Source: Saccharopolyspora dendranthemae (GTDB taxonomy: Bacteria > Actinomycetota > Actinomycetes > Mycobacteriales > Pseudonocardiaceae). Taken from it: a stretch of 64,000 nucleotides of DNA. Location of the stretch: contig NZ_VIWX01000001.1 of assembly GCF_007829955.1 (NCBI RefSeq), positions 744,001 to 808,000 on the forward strand. Reading direction: 5' to 3'. Below are positions 56,410 to 64,000 of the stretch, piece by piece; the first letter of the stretch is position 1; each line of letters begins with the position of its first letter. Below the pieces are notes generated by a model. That model was not told the origin of the DNA and searched no databases. It saw only the letters and a program-made list of their open reading frames with translations. The position numbers were made by a program, and so were the translations under genes.

Positions 56410-57900
56410 GTGCGTGATGACCTGGACGTGCTGATCGTCGGAGCCGGGCTGGCCGGGATCGGGGCCGCGCACCAGCTGCAATCGGCGTTCCCCGGCCTCG
56501 ACTACGCGATCCTCGAATCACGGGATTCGCTGGGCGGGACCTGGGACCTGTTCCGCTACCCCGGAGTCCGCTCGGACTCGGACATGTTCACGATGGCCTA
56601 CCGCTTCCGGCCCTGGCCCGGCGCGCAGTCCTTCGCCGGCGGCGAATCGATCCTCGACTACGTGCGCTCCACCGCCACCGACAGCGGCGTCGACCGGCGG
56701 ATCCGCTACCGGCACCGGGTGGTCAGCGCCTCCTGGTCCAGCGACGACGCCCGCTGGACCGTGCTCGCCGAGCACGACGGGGAGCAGGTCCGGCTGACCG
56801 CGAAGTTCCTGCACCTGTGCCCCGGCTATTACCACTACGAGCAGCCCCACTCGCCGGAGTTCGAGGGCGTCGAGCGCTTCACCGGAACCGTCGTGCACCC
56901 GCAGCACTGGCCCGAAGACCTCGACCACGCGGGCAAGCGGGTCGTGGTGATCGGCAGCGGAGCCACGGCGATCACGCTGGTCCCCGCGATGGCGGAGACC
57001 GCCGCGCACGTCACGATGCTGCAGCGCTCACCCAGCTACGTGGTGGCGACGCCGGGGCAGGACCCGCTGCTCGCCGGACTGGGCGGCAAGCTCGGCAAAC
57101 GCGCCACCTACGCGCTGGTGCGGTGGAAGAACATCGTGCTCGGTTCGAGCATGTACCGGTTCAGCAGGCTCTTCCCGACGTGGATGCGCAACTCCATCCG
57201 CAAGTCCACCGCCGAGCGGCTACCGGCGGGCTACGACGTGGACACTCACTTCAACCCGCGCTACGACCCGTGGGACCAGCGGATGTGCCTGGCCCCGGAC
57301 GGCGACATCTTCGACGCGCTGAGCAGCGGGAAGGCCTCGGTCGTCACCGACCACGTCGAGGAGTTCACCGAGACCGGGCTGCGCTTGCGCTCCGGAGCGC
57401 AGCTGGACGCGGACATCGTCATCACAGCCACGGGATTGCGGCTGCACGCCTTCGGCGGCATCACCTTCACCGTCGACGGCCGGGACGTCGCACCGAGCGA
57501 GACGACCGTCTACAAGGGAGCGATGCTGTCCGGGATCCCCAACCTCACGTTCACCTTCGGCTACACCAACCACAGCTGGACGCTCAAGGCCGACCTGGTG
57601 GGCGAGTTCGTGATCCGGCTGCTGCGCGCGATGCGCCGCAGCTGTCACGACCTGTGCGTTCCGGTCGCGGCAGGCCGGGGGACCCTGCCGATGATCGAGA
57701 ACTTCACCTCGGGCTACGTCCAGCGCGGCATCGACGCCTTCCCGCGCTCGGGCTCGAAGGCACCGTGGCAGGTCAAGATGGCCTACTTCCACGACCTGCT
57801 GGTGCTGCGCCACCTCCCGATCAACGATCACCACCTGCGCTTCGCCCGCGCTCATTCGCAGGCGAGACCGTCGCCGTCGCTGTCCATCTCGGACGAATAG
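56410..57900 (+). CDS. Flavin monooxygenase (Baeyer-Villiger-type)
   Basis: A 496-residue FAD/NADPH enzyme: FAD motif VLIVGAGLAGIGAAHQL, Baeyer-Villiger fingerprint FTGTVVHPQHWPED, NADPH motif VVVIGSGATAITLVPAM. This combination matches BVMOs and related flavin monooxygenases that oxidise ketones or amines. A GTG at 56410 is the start. Its last about 16 codons overlap the convergent SNase-like gene by 49 bp. Confidence 0.92.
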   Translation: MRDDLDVLIVGAGLAGIGAAHQLQSAFPGLDYAILESRDSLGGTWDLFRYPGVRSDSDMFTMAYRFRPWPGAQSFAGGESILDYVRSTATDSGVDRRIRYRHRVVSASWSSDDARWTVLAEHDGEQVRLTAKFLHLCPGYYHYEQPHSPEFEGVERFTGTVVHPQHWPEDLDHAGKRVVVIGSGATAITLVPAMAETAAHVTMLQRSPSYVVATPGQDPLLAGLGGKLGKRATYALVRWKNIVLGSSMYRFSRLFPTWMRNSIRKSTAERLPAGYDVDTHFNPRYDPWDQRMCLAPDGDIFDALSSGKASVVTDHVEEFTETGLRLRSGAQLDADIVITATGLRLHAFGGITFTVDGRDVAPSETTVYKGAMLSGIPNLTFTFGYTNHSWTLKADLVGEFVIRLLRAMRRSCHDLCVPVAAGRGTLPMIENFTSGYVQRGIDAFPRSGSKAPWQVKMAYFHDLLVLRHLPINDHHLRFARAHSQARPSPSLSISDE

Positions 57901-58778
57901 CCGGTGTCTCCCCTGCGCAGCGGCGCCGCGCCGGCGGCTTCGGCCTGACGGCAATCGGCGTAGTCAGCGGGCCGTGCCTCGGCCCTCGGCGTCTCCGGCG
58001 GCGCCCCGGCACCGCACTGCGGCCCCCACAGGCCGAGGCCGGCGGACTTCGCCGTGGCTTCGGCCTGGCCCAGTTCCGACGCGAGCCCCTCCCCGAGGAA
58101 GGCCTGCGGGTAGAGCCGGGCCGCGCCGTGCTGCAGGGCCAGCGAGGAGTAGCCCGCCCCGCCGGGCAGCGTCAGCGCGACCTCGGGGTCGGCACTGCGC
58201 CCGCTGCTCCAGCCGACGCCGAAGGTGACCTGCACGGTCGTCCCGCCGAGGGCGCGCTCGGCGAACGCGCGCGACTCCGAGCTCCAGCACTCCCCCTCGG
58301 CCGGCGCCTGCACGCCGGCGATGCGCACCACCTGCGGATCCGCGCCCGGGATCTGGATCCGCACCCGGTCGTCGTCGAGAATGCCGTGCACCAGTGCCTT
58401 CTCGTGCAGCGGGGGCGGTGCGACCACCGGCTCCGGCGTGATCACCGACGGCGGCGGCGAGCTCGGCTGCCGCAGCAGCTGCGGACCGGACGGCTGAGCG
58501 CGCTGCGCAGGTTCCGCGAGTCCGCCGACCACCAGCAGCACCACCACGGCACCCAGGGCGCAGCCTCCCGCGACCAGCGGAGCCCTCTTCGAGTCGCCCT
58601 TCCGCCGCCAGTACGCGGCGACGGCGAGGCAGAGCGTCACCGGCCACAGCGCGGCCGCGACGAGACCGGCCATCAGCCACGGCCACGCGCGCCCCTGCCT
58701 GGCCCGCTGCTGCCAGAGCAACGCGCTCATCACCACCGTCGCCACCGCTCCGATCAGGTGGACGATCCCGATGACCAT
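57852..58778 (-). CDS. Membrane SNase-like protein with Excalibur domain
   Basis: A 308-residue protein. It has N-terminal transmembrane helices (about residues 1–20, 37–57 and 68–90), a Pro-rich linker, then a staphylococcal-nuclease-like fold (VRIAGVQAPAEGECWSSESRAFAERAL). The C-terminus is an Excalibur calcium motif (DSDGDGLACE). In active nucleases the loop has Asp where this has Gln (GVQAP), and the second catalytic Arg is not obvious, so it may bind rather than cut. I prefer the ATG at 58778; the frame is open upstream. Confidence 0.8.
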   Translation of the reverse strand: MVIGIVHLIGAVATVVMSALLWQQRARQGRAWPWLMAGLVAAALWPVTLCLAVAAYWRRKGDSKRAPLVAGGCALGAVVVLLVVGGLAEPAQRAQPSGPQLLRQPSSPPPSVITPEPVVAPPPLHEKALVHGILDDDRVRIQIPGADPQVVRIAGVQAPAEGECWSSESRAFAERALGGTTVQVTFGVGWSSGRSADPEVALTLPGGAGYSSLALQHGAARLYPQAFLGEGLASELGQAEATAKSAGLGLWGPQCGAGAPPETPRAEARPADYADCRQAEAAGAAPLRRGDTGYSSEMDSDGDGLACE

Positions 58779-58999
58779 CGAACTCCTCGCTGCGCTCGCG
58801 TTGAGCGCCCGATCATTCCTCACTCGATCGAGTGACTGCCCGCAGGTTGGGCGCAATACCACCCCACTGGAGCAACCGGAGCGCGGAAGCGGATCGGCGC
58901 GCGCGCACCGACGAGACGTCGATCTCCCCGCCGATCCCGACCAAGAGCCCAGGGCGTGGGAGTAGCATTCGTATGCAGCACACCGAGGGGAGGACGACC

Positions 59000-59992
59000 T
59001 TGATCACCAGTCGCGATGTGGCACGTCTGGCGGGTGTTTCGCAGCCGACGGTGTCGCGGGCGCTGCGCGGTGATCAGCGCGTGTCGGAGGCCACTCGCGA
59101 GCGGGTCCAGCGCGCGGCCGATGCACTCAGCTACGTGCCGAGCGAGACCGGGCGCAGCCTGTCGACGCGGACGACCAAGCGCATCGGCGTCGTGGTCACC
59201 GACCTGACCAACCCGTTCTACCCGCACCTGATCGGCCCGCTGCACGACGAGCTGGAGCAGCACGGCTACCGGATGATGCTGTTCACCGAGCGCTCCGAGA
59301 CCGCCGTGGCCAGCCAACGGCTTCTGGACCGATCCATCGACGGCGTCGTGCTGGCGACGGCGACCATCGGATCCCGGCTGCCCACCGACCTGCAGCAGCG
59401 GGAGCTGCCGTTCGTCTTCCTCAACCGGGAGTCCGGCGGGCAACCGGCCGACGCCGCCGTGGTCGACAACGAGCTGGGCGGGCGGCTGGTCGCCCGCGAG
59501 CTGACCGAGCTCGGCCACCGCGACATCGCCCACATCGGTGGTCCGCAGGACACCACCACCGGGCGCGATCGCGAAATGGGTTTCCGCGTCGGGCTTTCCG
59601 AGGCCGGCATCGGACTCGCCGAGGACGCCGTGCGGCGCGGACCCTTCGACTTCGACACCGGCTACCGAGGACTCACCGAGCTCCTCACCGGACCGACGCG
59701 CCCCACGGCGGTGTTCTGCGGCAACGACGTCATCGCCATCGGCGCCTTCAACGCCGCCCGCGCCCAGGGCGTGCGCATTCCCGAAGACCTGACGCTCATC
59801 GGGTTCGACGACATCCCGATGGCGGCGTGGGAGGCGTTCGGGCTCACCACCGTCCACTACGACCTGGGCGAGCTCGCCCAGGAAGCCGCACGGCTGTTGG
59901 TGCAGCGCATCGATGCCGAGGGCGAGCAGGAACCCCGCCGGACGCTGTTCACCCCGGAACTGGTGCTGCGCAGCACCCACGCAGCACGCTGA
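59000..59992 (+). CDS. LacI-family transcriptional regulator
   Basis: A 330-residue LacI regulator with the helix-turn-helix TSRDVARLAGVSQPTVSRALRGDQRVSEATRERV and a sugar-binding core (IGVVVTDLTNPFYPHLIGPLHDEL, IGFDDIPMAAW). The TTG at 59000 has a GGGGAGG site 7 bp upstream and starts right at the helix-turn-helix; ATG at 58973 is the alternative. It could control the polyol ABC operon 4–9 kb away, as LacI regulators usually answer to sugars. Confidence 0.88.
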   Translation: MITSRDVARLAGVSQPTVSRALRGDQRVSEATRERVQRAADALSYVPSETGRSLSTRTTKRIGVVVTDLTNPFYPHLIGPLHDELEQHGYRMMLFTERSETAVASQRLLDRSIDGVVLATATIGSRLPTDLQQRELPFVFLNRESGGQPADAAVVDNELGGRLVARELTELGHRDIAHIGGPQDTTTGRDREMGFRVGLSEAGIGLAEDAVRRGPFDFDTGYRGLTELLTGPTRPTAVFCGNDVIAIGAFNAARAQGVRIPEDLTLIGFDDIPMAAWEAFGLTTVHYDLGELAQEAARLLVQRIDAEGEQEPRRTLFTPELVLRSTHAAR

Positions 59993-60637
59993 TCAGGCCA
60001 GCCGCGTGATGGTCGCGCCCTGCAGGCGCAGCCCGGCGTTGCGCAGCATCCGGCGGCCGACGACGCGCTGGAACACCAGCAGCGAGATCACCACGACGCC
60101 CAGCAGCACGTCGTCGAGCAGCGGGACGACGTCGATCGGCAACGTCAGCGCCATCACGACCCGGCCGGCGGCGTCGAGCAGGAACATCACGCCCCAGAAC
60201 GCTGTGCAGGTCCACAGAACTCGGCGGAACGCCGGGTAGCGATCCCAGTTCTCGGCCCACTCACTCCTGCGGTCGGTGTCGAAGAGCTGGTTCGCCGCGC
60301 TGAACAGCAGCGGCTTGCGCGTGAGCAGCGTTGCCAGCAGCAGCGTTCCGAGCGCCGCCGTGCCCCAGGCCGCCCGCACCAGCAGCAGCCGCGGATCGCC
60401 CGTCACCAGCGACATCACGACGCTGAGCCCGACCCCGCCGAGCATGAACAGGGTCAGCCCGCTGACCCGCCCCTCGGTGACCAGGCCGCGCACGGCGCGC
60501 ACGACGGGGACCGCTGCGGCCAGCAGCAGCGACGCGGTCTGACCCGCACCGGCGATGCGCGCGAGGTAGAAGACCGCGACCGGTCCGAGGAGGTCCGGGC
60601 CGAGCCTGCGCAGCAGCGGCGTGAGATCGCGGTTCAC
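59993..60637 (-). CDS. VC0807-family integral membrane protein
   Basis: A 214-residue protein with about six membrane helices, matching the VC0807 family of unknown function (GLTLFMLGGVGLSVVMSLVTGDPRLLLVRAAWGTAALGTLLLATLL, then RRVLWTCTAFWGVMFLLDAA). It overlaps the upstream TetR gene by 4 bp, so the two are one unit. Its stop lies one base after the LacI stop, end to end. Confidence 0.82.
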   Translation of the reverse strand: MNRDLTPLLRRLGPDLLGPVAVFYLARIAGAGQTASLLLAAAVPVVRAVRGLVTEGRVSGLTLFMLGGVGLSVVMSLVTGDPRLLLVRAAWGTAALGTLLLATLLTRKPLLFSAANQLFDTDRRSEWAENWDRYPAFRRVLWTCTAFWGVMFLLDAAGRVVMALTLPIDVVPLLDDVLLGVVVISLLVFQRVVGRRMLRNAGLRLQGATITRLA

Positions 60638-61239
60638 GCCTGGTCCGCCTCGCGGACGGCGAGATCGATCGCGGTGACGACCTCGGCGGTGTAGGTGTCG
60701 AGGTCGACATCGGAACCGTCTCGGACGCGCTGCGCGGCGGCGTCAACGCTCGCGCGGATCAGCACGGCCATGGAACGCGTGTCGAAGTCGCGGAACTCGC
60801 CGGTGCGCTGCCCGTCGGCGAGGATCTCGGCCAGCCCGGAGGCGCTGTGGTCCTGGCTGCCGGTGCTGGTGTACGCCTCTCCGTCGTCGCCGCGCAGGTG
60901 CGGGCCGATCTCGGTCAGCGCGGTGATCTCCAGGGGGTGATCGCGCAGGAACCGCAGGTTGGTCTCCAGGTAGGCGCGCAGCTTGCCGGCCATCGTCGGC
61001 TCGGCGTCGATGACCGGCGTCATGCGCTCGGTGGCCATTCCGAAGACCTCGATGACGATCTGCCGCAGGAGGTCGTTCTTGTCGGCGAAGTGGTAGGAGA
61101 TCATGCGCGGGCTGCTCAGCCCCGCGCGCTCGGTGATCCGGGCGAAACTGGCCTTCTCGTAACCGACGTCGGCGATCGTCTCGATCGCCGCACGAACGAT
61201 CTGACTCCGCCGAGCCGTCGTGGTGAACGTGCGCTCCAC
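60634..61239 (-). CDS. TetR-family transcriptional regulator
   Basis: A 201-residue TetR regulator with the N-terminal helix-turn-helix (RAAIETIADVGYEKASFARITERAGLSSPRMISYHFADKNDLL). The ligand domain is helical. A long perfect inverted repeat lies 18 bp upstream, so it probably represses itself and the membrane protein with it. The catabolic operon upstream ends just beyond that repeat. Confidence 0.92.
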   Translation of the reverse strand: MERTFTTTARRSQIVRAAIETIADVGYEKASFARITERAGLSSPRMISYHFADKNDLLRQIVIEVFGMATERMTPVIDAEPTMAGKLRAYLETNLRFLRDHPLEITALTEIGPHLRGDDGEAYTSTGSQDHSASGLAEILADGQRTGEFRDFDTRSMAVLIRASVDAAAQRVRDGSDVDLDTYTAEVVTAIDLAVREADQA

Positions 61240-61256
61240 AGCCGTTCCCTCCCGTG

Positions 61257-61300
61257 AGGTTTATCTGCTTGAATAAATCCTACATCAAGCAGATAAACCT
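61257..61300. promoter_or_regulatory. TetR operator, 44-bp inverted repeat
   Basis: Perfect 16-bp arms, AGGTTTATCTGCTTGA and TCAAGCAGATAAACCT, with a 12-bp AT-rich spacer, directly upstream of the tetR start. It could also act as a hairpin terminator for the operon that ends at 61312. Confidence 0.85.
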
Positions 61301-61311
61301 TCGAGGGCCGG

Positions 61312-62037
61312 TCAGGAGGCGAGCGTTCTCAGCAGCTGCATGAGGATGTGGGTGAGGTTGTAGAGCACCATTCCCGGCGGGGCCTGGGCACCCTGCTCGG
61401 TCGAGCCCACGATCGTCATCAGCGGTTTCCCGTCCGCCGCCTCGACGACCTGGGCGAGGCGGGCGGCGACGTCCGGGTCCGCCGGGCCGCTGCGCCCCAT
61501 CGCCACCGAGAGGTCGGCAGGCCCCACCAGCACCGAGTCGACTCCCGGGACGGCGAGGACGTCCGCCGCCGCGTCGCAGGCCTGCGGGGTCTCCAGCATC
61601 GGGATGACCATCGTGCTGCGCTCAGCCTGCGCCAGGTGCTCGGCGATGGTGTTGGTGCCGAACCGGCCCGCACGGCTGTAGGTGGCGAACCCGCGCTCGC
61701 CCAGCGGCGGGTAGTGCGCGGCGGACACCACTTCCCGCGCCTGCTCCGGGGTGTCGACGTGCGGGACGATGACCCCCTGCGCGCCGAGGTCCAGCACGCG
61801 CAGCACCAGGGCCGGTTCGTGCTCCCCCACCCGCACCAGCACCGGGAGGTCGTGAGCAGCGGCGATCTGCAGGTGCTGCTCCAGGCTCAGCAGGTCGGCG
61901 GGACCGTGCTCGCAGTCGATGACCGCGTAGTCGAGCCCGGCCACAGCGGCCATCTCCAGCAGGTTCTCCGACGGCAGCCGCAGCAGGCCGCCGTGCAGCC
62001 GTTCGCCTGCCAGCACTCGTTGCTTCAGAGTCGTCAT
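61312..62037 (-). CDS. HpcH/HpaI-type aldolase
   Basis: A 241-residue class II pyruvate aldolase: the metal/active-site segments DCEHGP, GAQGVIVPHVDTPEQA and HYPPLGERGFA are all present, with VGPADLSVAMG near the end. It cleaves or forms 4-hydroxy-2-oxo acids. The frame is open far upstream, but the ATG at 62037 overlaps the SDR stop in ATGA. It closes the cupin–hydrolase–SDR–aldolase operon, which fits catabolism of a hydroxy- or keto-acid. Confidence 0.9.
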   Translation of the reverse strand: MTTLKQRVLAGERLHGGLLRLPSENLLEMAAVAGLDYAVIDCEHGPADLLSLEQHLQIAAAHDLPVLVRVGEHEPALVLRVLDLGAQGVIVPHVDTPEQAREVVSAAHYPPLGERGFATYSRAGRFGTNTIAEHLAQAERSTMVIPMLETPQACDAAADVLAVPGVDSVLVGPADLSVAMGRSGPADPDVAARLAQVVEAADGKPLMTIVGSTEQGAQAPPGMVLYNLTHILMQLLRTLAS

Positions 62038-62792
62038 CGCGCCACCATTCCCGCCGACAGGTCGATGTCGGCTCCGCACATCCCGCGCATCTGCAGCATC
62101 GCCACCAGCGCCTGCCCCACCTCGTGCTCGGTCACCATGCGCTGCAGCAGGGCGCGCGAGACGAACTCCTGCTCGGCGGCGTCCTCGGTGATACCGCTGC
62201 GTTCGGCTTCGAGCCGGAAGTTGCGGGCCATGCGCGGGCCTTCGACGGGCCCCGGCGACAGCGAGTTCACCGTCACCCCGTGCGGCCCGACCTCGCCCGC
62301 CAGCGTCGTGGTCAGCCCGATCACGGCGGTCTTCGAGGCGCAGTACGGGGTTCGGCGCAGCAGCGGCCGCTTTCCGGACACCGAAGCGACGTTGACGACG
62401 TCGCCGCTGCCCCTCTCGATCATCTGCGGCAGGAACGCGCGGCACATCAGGTAGACGCCGCGCACGTTGATGTCGAAGACCTCGTCCCACTCGGCGGGTT
62501 CGATCTCCAGCAGCGGTTTGACGGGCCCCGCGACCCCGGCGTTGTTGACCAGGATCGAGATCTCCTCCCCCGCCAGTTCCCCGGCGAGCGCCGCCACCGA
62601 GTCGGGGTCGGAGACGTCGCAGGTCGCGGCACGTCCGTCGAGACCGTCGAGGGCCTCCTCCAGGGTGCCGCGCTTGCGGCCCACGGCGACGACCCGGGCC
62701 CCGGCGGCCGACAACGCCCGGGACATCGCACGCCCCAGCCCGTTGCCGCCGCCGGTGACCAGGGCCGTTCGCCCGGCGAGCGGTGTGGTCAT
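62034..62792 (-). CDS. Short-chain dehydrogenase/reductase of the catabolic operon
   Basis: A 252-residue SDR with TGGGNGLGRAM, Ser in NVASVSGKRP and catalytic YCASK. It resembles 3-oxoacyl or polyol reductases. The ATG at 62792 overlaps the hydrolase stop by 4 bp. It may oxidise the hydroxy-acid before aldol cleavage. Confidence 0.9.
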   Translation of the reverse strand: MTTPLAGRTALVTGGGNGLGRAMSRALSAAGARVVAVGRKRGTLEEALDGLDGRAATCDVSDPDSVAALAGELAGEEISILVNNAGVAGPVKPLLEIEPAEWDEVFDINVRGVYLMCRAFLPQMIERGSGDVVNVASVSGKRPLLRRTPYCASKTAVIGLTTTLAGEVGPHGVTVNSLSPGPVEGPRMARNFRLEAERSGITEDAAEQEFVSRALLQRMVTEHEVGQALVAMLQMRGMCGADIDLSAGMVAR

Positions 62793-63457
62793 CGTTCTCC
62801 TCGTTCCAGTAGTTTCCCGATCAGCACGCCCACGACGGCGGGTCGTTCCAGCGGCAGCAGATGCCCCGCTCCGGAGAGCACGTGCAGCCGTCCTCGTCGC
62901 GCCCGCTTGACGATCTCCTCGTGGAATCCGGTGGGGCACAGAGCATCCCTGTCGCCGCACAGCACGCGCACAGGCCCGTCGTAACCTTCGATGGCGTCGA
63001 ACGCCTCGGTCCGGGTGGCCTGGGCGGCGAGCTGCGCGTGGAAGGTCTCGGGCCCGATCCGCTCGGCCATGCCCAGGAACCGCTCCCGGAGGGGGCTCCG
63101 AGGTTCGGCGAACATCGCGGGCAGGATCTCCTCGACGACCTCGCCGAAGTCCGCCTCGGCCTGCCGCTCCCAGGCCCCGCGCTGGTCCGGCCGAGGTGCT
63201 CCGGCGTTGGTCGACAGGGCACCGAACGCGCTCACCCGCTCCGGCGCCCGCCGCAGCACCTCGAACCCGACGATCGCGCCGAGACTCAGTCCCACCAAGG
63301 AGAACTCACCGTCCACAGAGGACAGGACCTGTTCGGCCATGCCGCCGATGCTGGGTTCGGTGATCTCCGCGTGGACCACCTCGCCCGGCAGCTCCGGCAG
63401 CTCCGACCACAGGTCGGCGTCGCAGAGCATGCCGGGCACCAGGACGATCGGGCTCAC
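62789..63457 (-). CDS. Alpha/beta hydrolase
   Basis: A 222-residue alpha/beta hydrolase: nucleophile elbow GLSLGA, acid in LCGDRDALCP and catalytic His in GAGHLLPL. It resembles 3-oxoadipate enol-lactonase-like enzymes and could open a lactone in this pathway. The GTG at 63457 overlaps the cupin stop in GTGA. Confidence 0.87.
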   Translation of the reverse strand: MSPIVLVPGMLCDADLWSELPELPGEVVHAEITEPSIGGMAEQVLSSVDGEFSLVGLSLGAIVGFEVLRRAPERVSAFGALSTNAGAPRPDQRGAWERQAEADFGEVVEEILPAMFAEPRSPLRERFLGMAERIGPETFHAQLAAQATRTEAFDAIEGYDGPVRVLCGDRDALCPTGFHEEIVKRARRGRLHVLSGAGHLLPLERPAVVGVLIGKLLERGER

Positions 63458-64000
63458 TTGCCCACCGGTCGCGGGATGAGGTGGAACGGGGCCAGGTAGC
63501 CGTTGTGGTCGACGCCGACACCCGCGTCCGCGGCGGCCTTGACGACCTCGTCGTCCCACTCCAGCCGGACCCGGCCGTCACCGCTGTTGATGACGAGCAT
63601 GCTGGCGGTCTCCCCGGAGACGTTGCGGACGCTGCGCCACGCGCCGGCAGGCACCGAGACCATGTCCCACGGGCCCAGCCGCACGGAGACCTCCTCGTCC
63701 CGGTTCAGCGTCACGTCCCACTCGCCGTCGAAGACCATCAGCACCTGCGTGCCCGGGTGCCGGTGGGTGAGCATGCCCTCGCCCGGGGCCGCGCGCAGCC
63801 AGGAAATGTTGTGCCCGTGCGGGTTGTAGATGCGCGGTTCCTGCACCCGGTCCTCGGTCATGCCGAAGCCGATCACCTGCGCCAACTCGGCCACCCCGCC
63901 CGGCAGCGCTGACCCGAGGAGTCCCCGTGCCGACCACTCCAGGTCGTCGGCGGTGGCGACCCGCCGGCGCATCTTCTCCACCGGGTAGGAGTGCAGGCCG
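63454..64000 (-). CDS. Cupin-domain protein (5' end outside window)
   Basis: A cupin fold with the metal-binding segment HRHPGTQVLMVFDGEW and the second motif GPWDMVSVPAGAWRSVRNVS. The frame stays open past a GTG at 63981 to the window edge (GLHSYPVEKM), so the gene may start beyond it. It is the first visible gene of the operon with hydrolase, SDR and aldolase; it may be a dioxygenase or an isomerase. Confidence 0.8.
   Translation of the reverse strand, partial: GLHSYPVEKMRRRVATADDLEWSARGLLGSALPGGVAELAQVIGFGMTEDRVQEPRIYNPHGHNISWLRAAPGEGMLTHRHPGTQVLMVFDGEWDVTLNRDEEVSVRLGPWDMVSVPAGAWRSVRNVSGETASMLVINSGDGRVRLEWDDEVVKAAADAGVGVDHNGYLAPFHLIPRPVGK

Overview
The window is high-GC, densely coded actinobacterial DNA. 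A complete Mce lipid-import operon, a mycothiol-type formaldehyde dehydrogenase, a katG–furA pair and large LuxR (LAL) and GntR regulators point to a mycolic-type or Pseudonocardiales-type actinomycete (for example Saccharopolyspora, Pseudonocardia or Amycolatopsis). The genus is an inference. No rRNA, tRNA, CRISPR array or transposase was seen.

Layout: (1) 1–4.7 kb: end of a DUF4185 protein, a DUF4442 hotdog protein, katG–furA and a DUF6461-like protein. (2) 4.8–16 kb: a cytochrome P450 and a ten-gene leftward Mce operon (two YrbE permeases, MceA–F, two Mce-associated proteins). (3) 16.2–22.6 kb: a Crp/Fnr regulator, then a likely conflict or signalling pair (a frameshifted cyclase-like protein and an NTPase that share one Gly/Asn-rich amyloid-like motif), then a LAL-type LuxR regulator that overlaps the pair tail to tail. 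(4) 22.7–45.5 kb: a C1-autotrophy island. It holds NAD-dependent formate dehydrogenase (fdsGBAD), PQQ synthesis (pqqA apart from pqqBCDE), a Rieske ferredoxin, S-(hydroxymethyl)mycothiol dehydrogenase, an AcoR/LytTR-like regulator, phosphoribulokinase, a LysR regulator, a two-component system, and red-type RuBisCO (rbcLS–cbbX) with a divergent CbbR. A four-gene XRE/flavoprotein cassette interrupts it at 37.2–39.6 kb. (5) 45.6–58.8 kb: an imine-reductase-like enzyme with HxlR regulator, an idonate-dehydrogenase-like/MFS/GntR module, a sugar or polyol ABC operon with Gfo/Idh and IolE-like enzymes, an SDR, a Baeyer-Villiger-type monooxygenase and a membrane SNase-like/Excalibur protein. (6) 58.9–64 kb: a LacI regulator, a TetR–membrane protein pair and a catabolic operon (cupin, hydrolase, SDR, HpaI aldolase) that runs off the right edge.

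How the genes fit together: the C1 island can oxidise formaldehyde (as its mycothiol adduct) to formate and formate to CO2 with NADH. RuBisCO and phosphoribulokinase can then re-fix the CO2. PQQ synthesis suggests a quinoprotein alcohol or methanol dehydrogenase encoded elsewhere; none is in this window.

Non-coding structure is notable. A 70-bp element occurs three times almost unchanged (4721, 50200, 56219), each time after a gene end. A perfect 58-bp palindrome followed by a 7-bp tandem repeat lies between the sensor kinase and cbbX. There are several strong operators and hairpins. A degenerate second PqqA-like leader peptide sits just upstream of pqqB.
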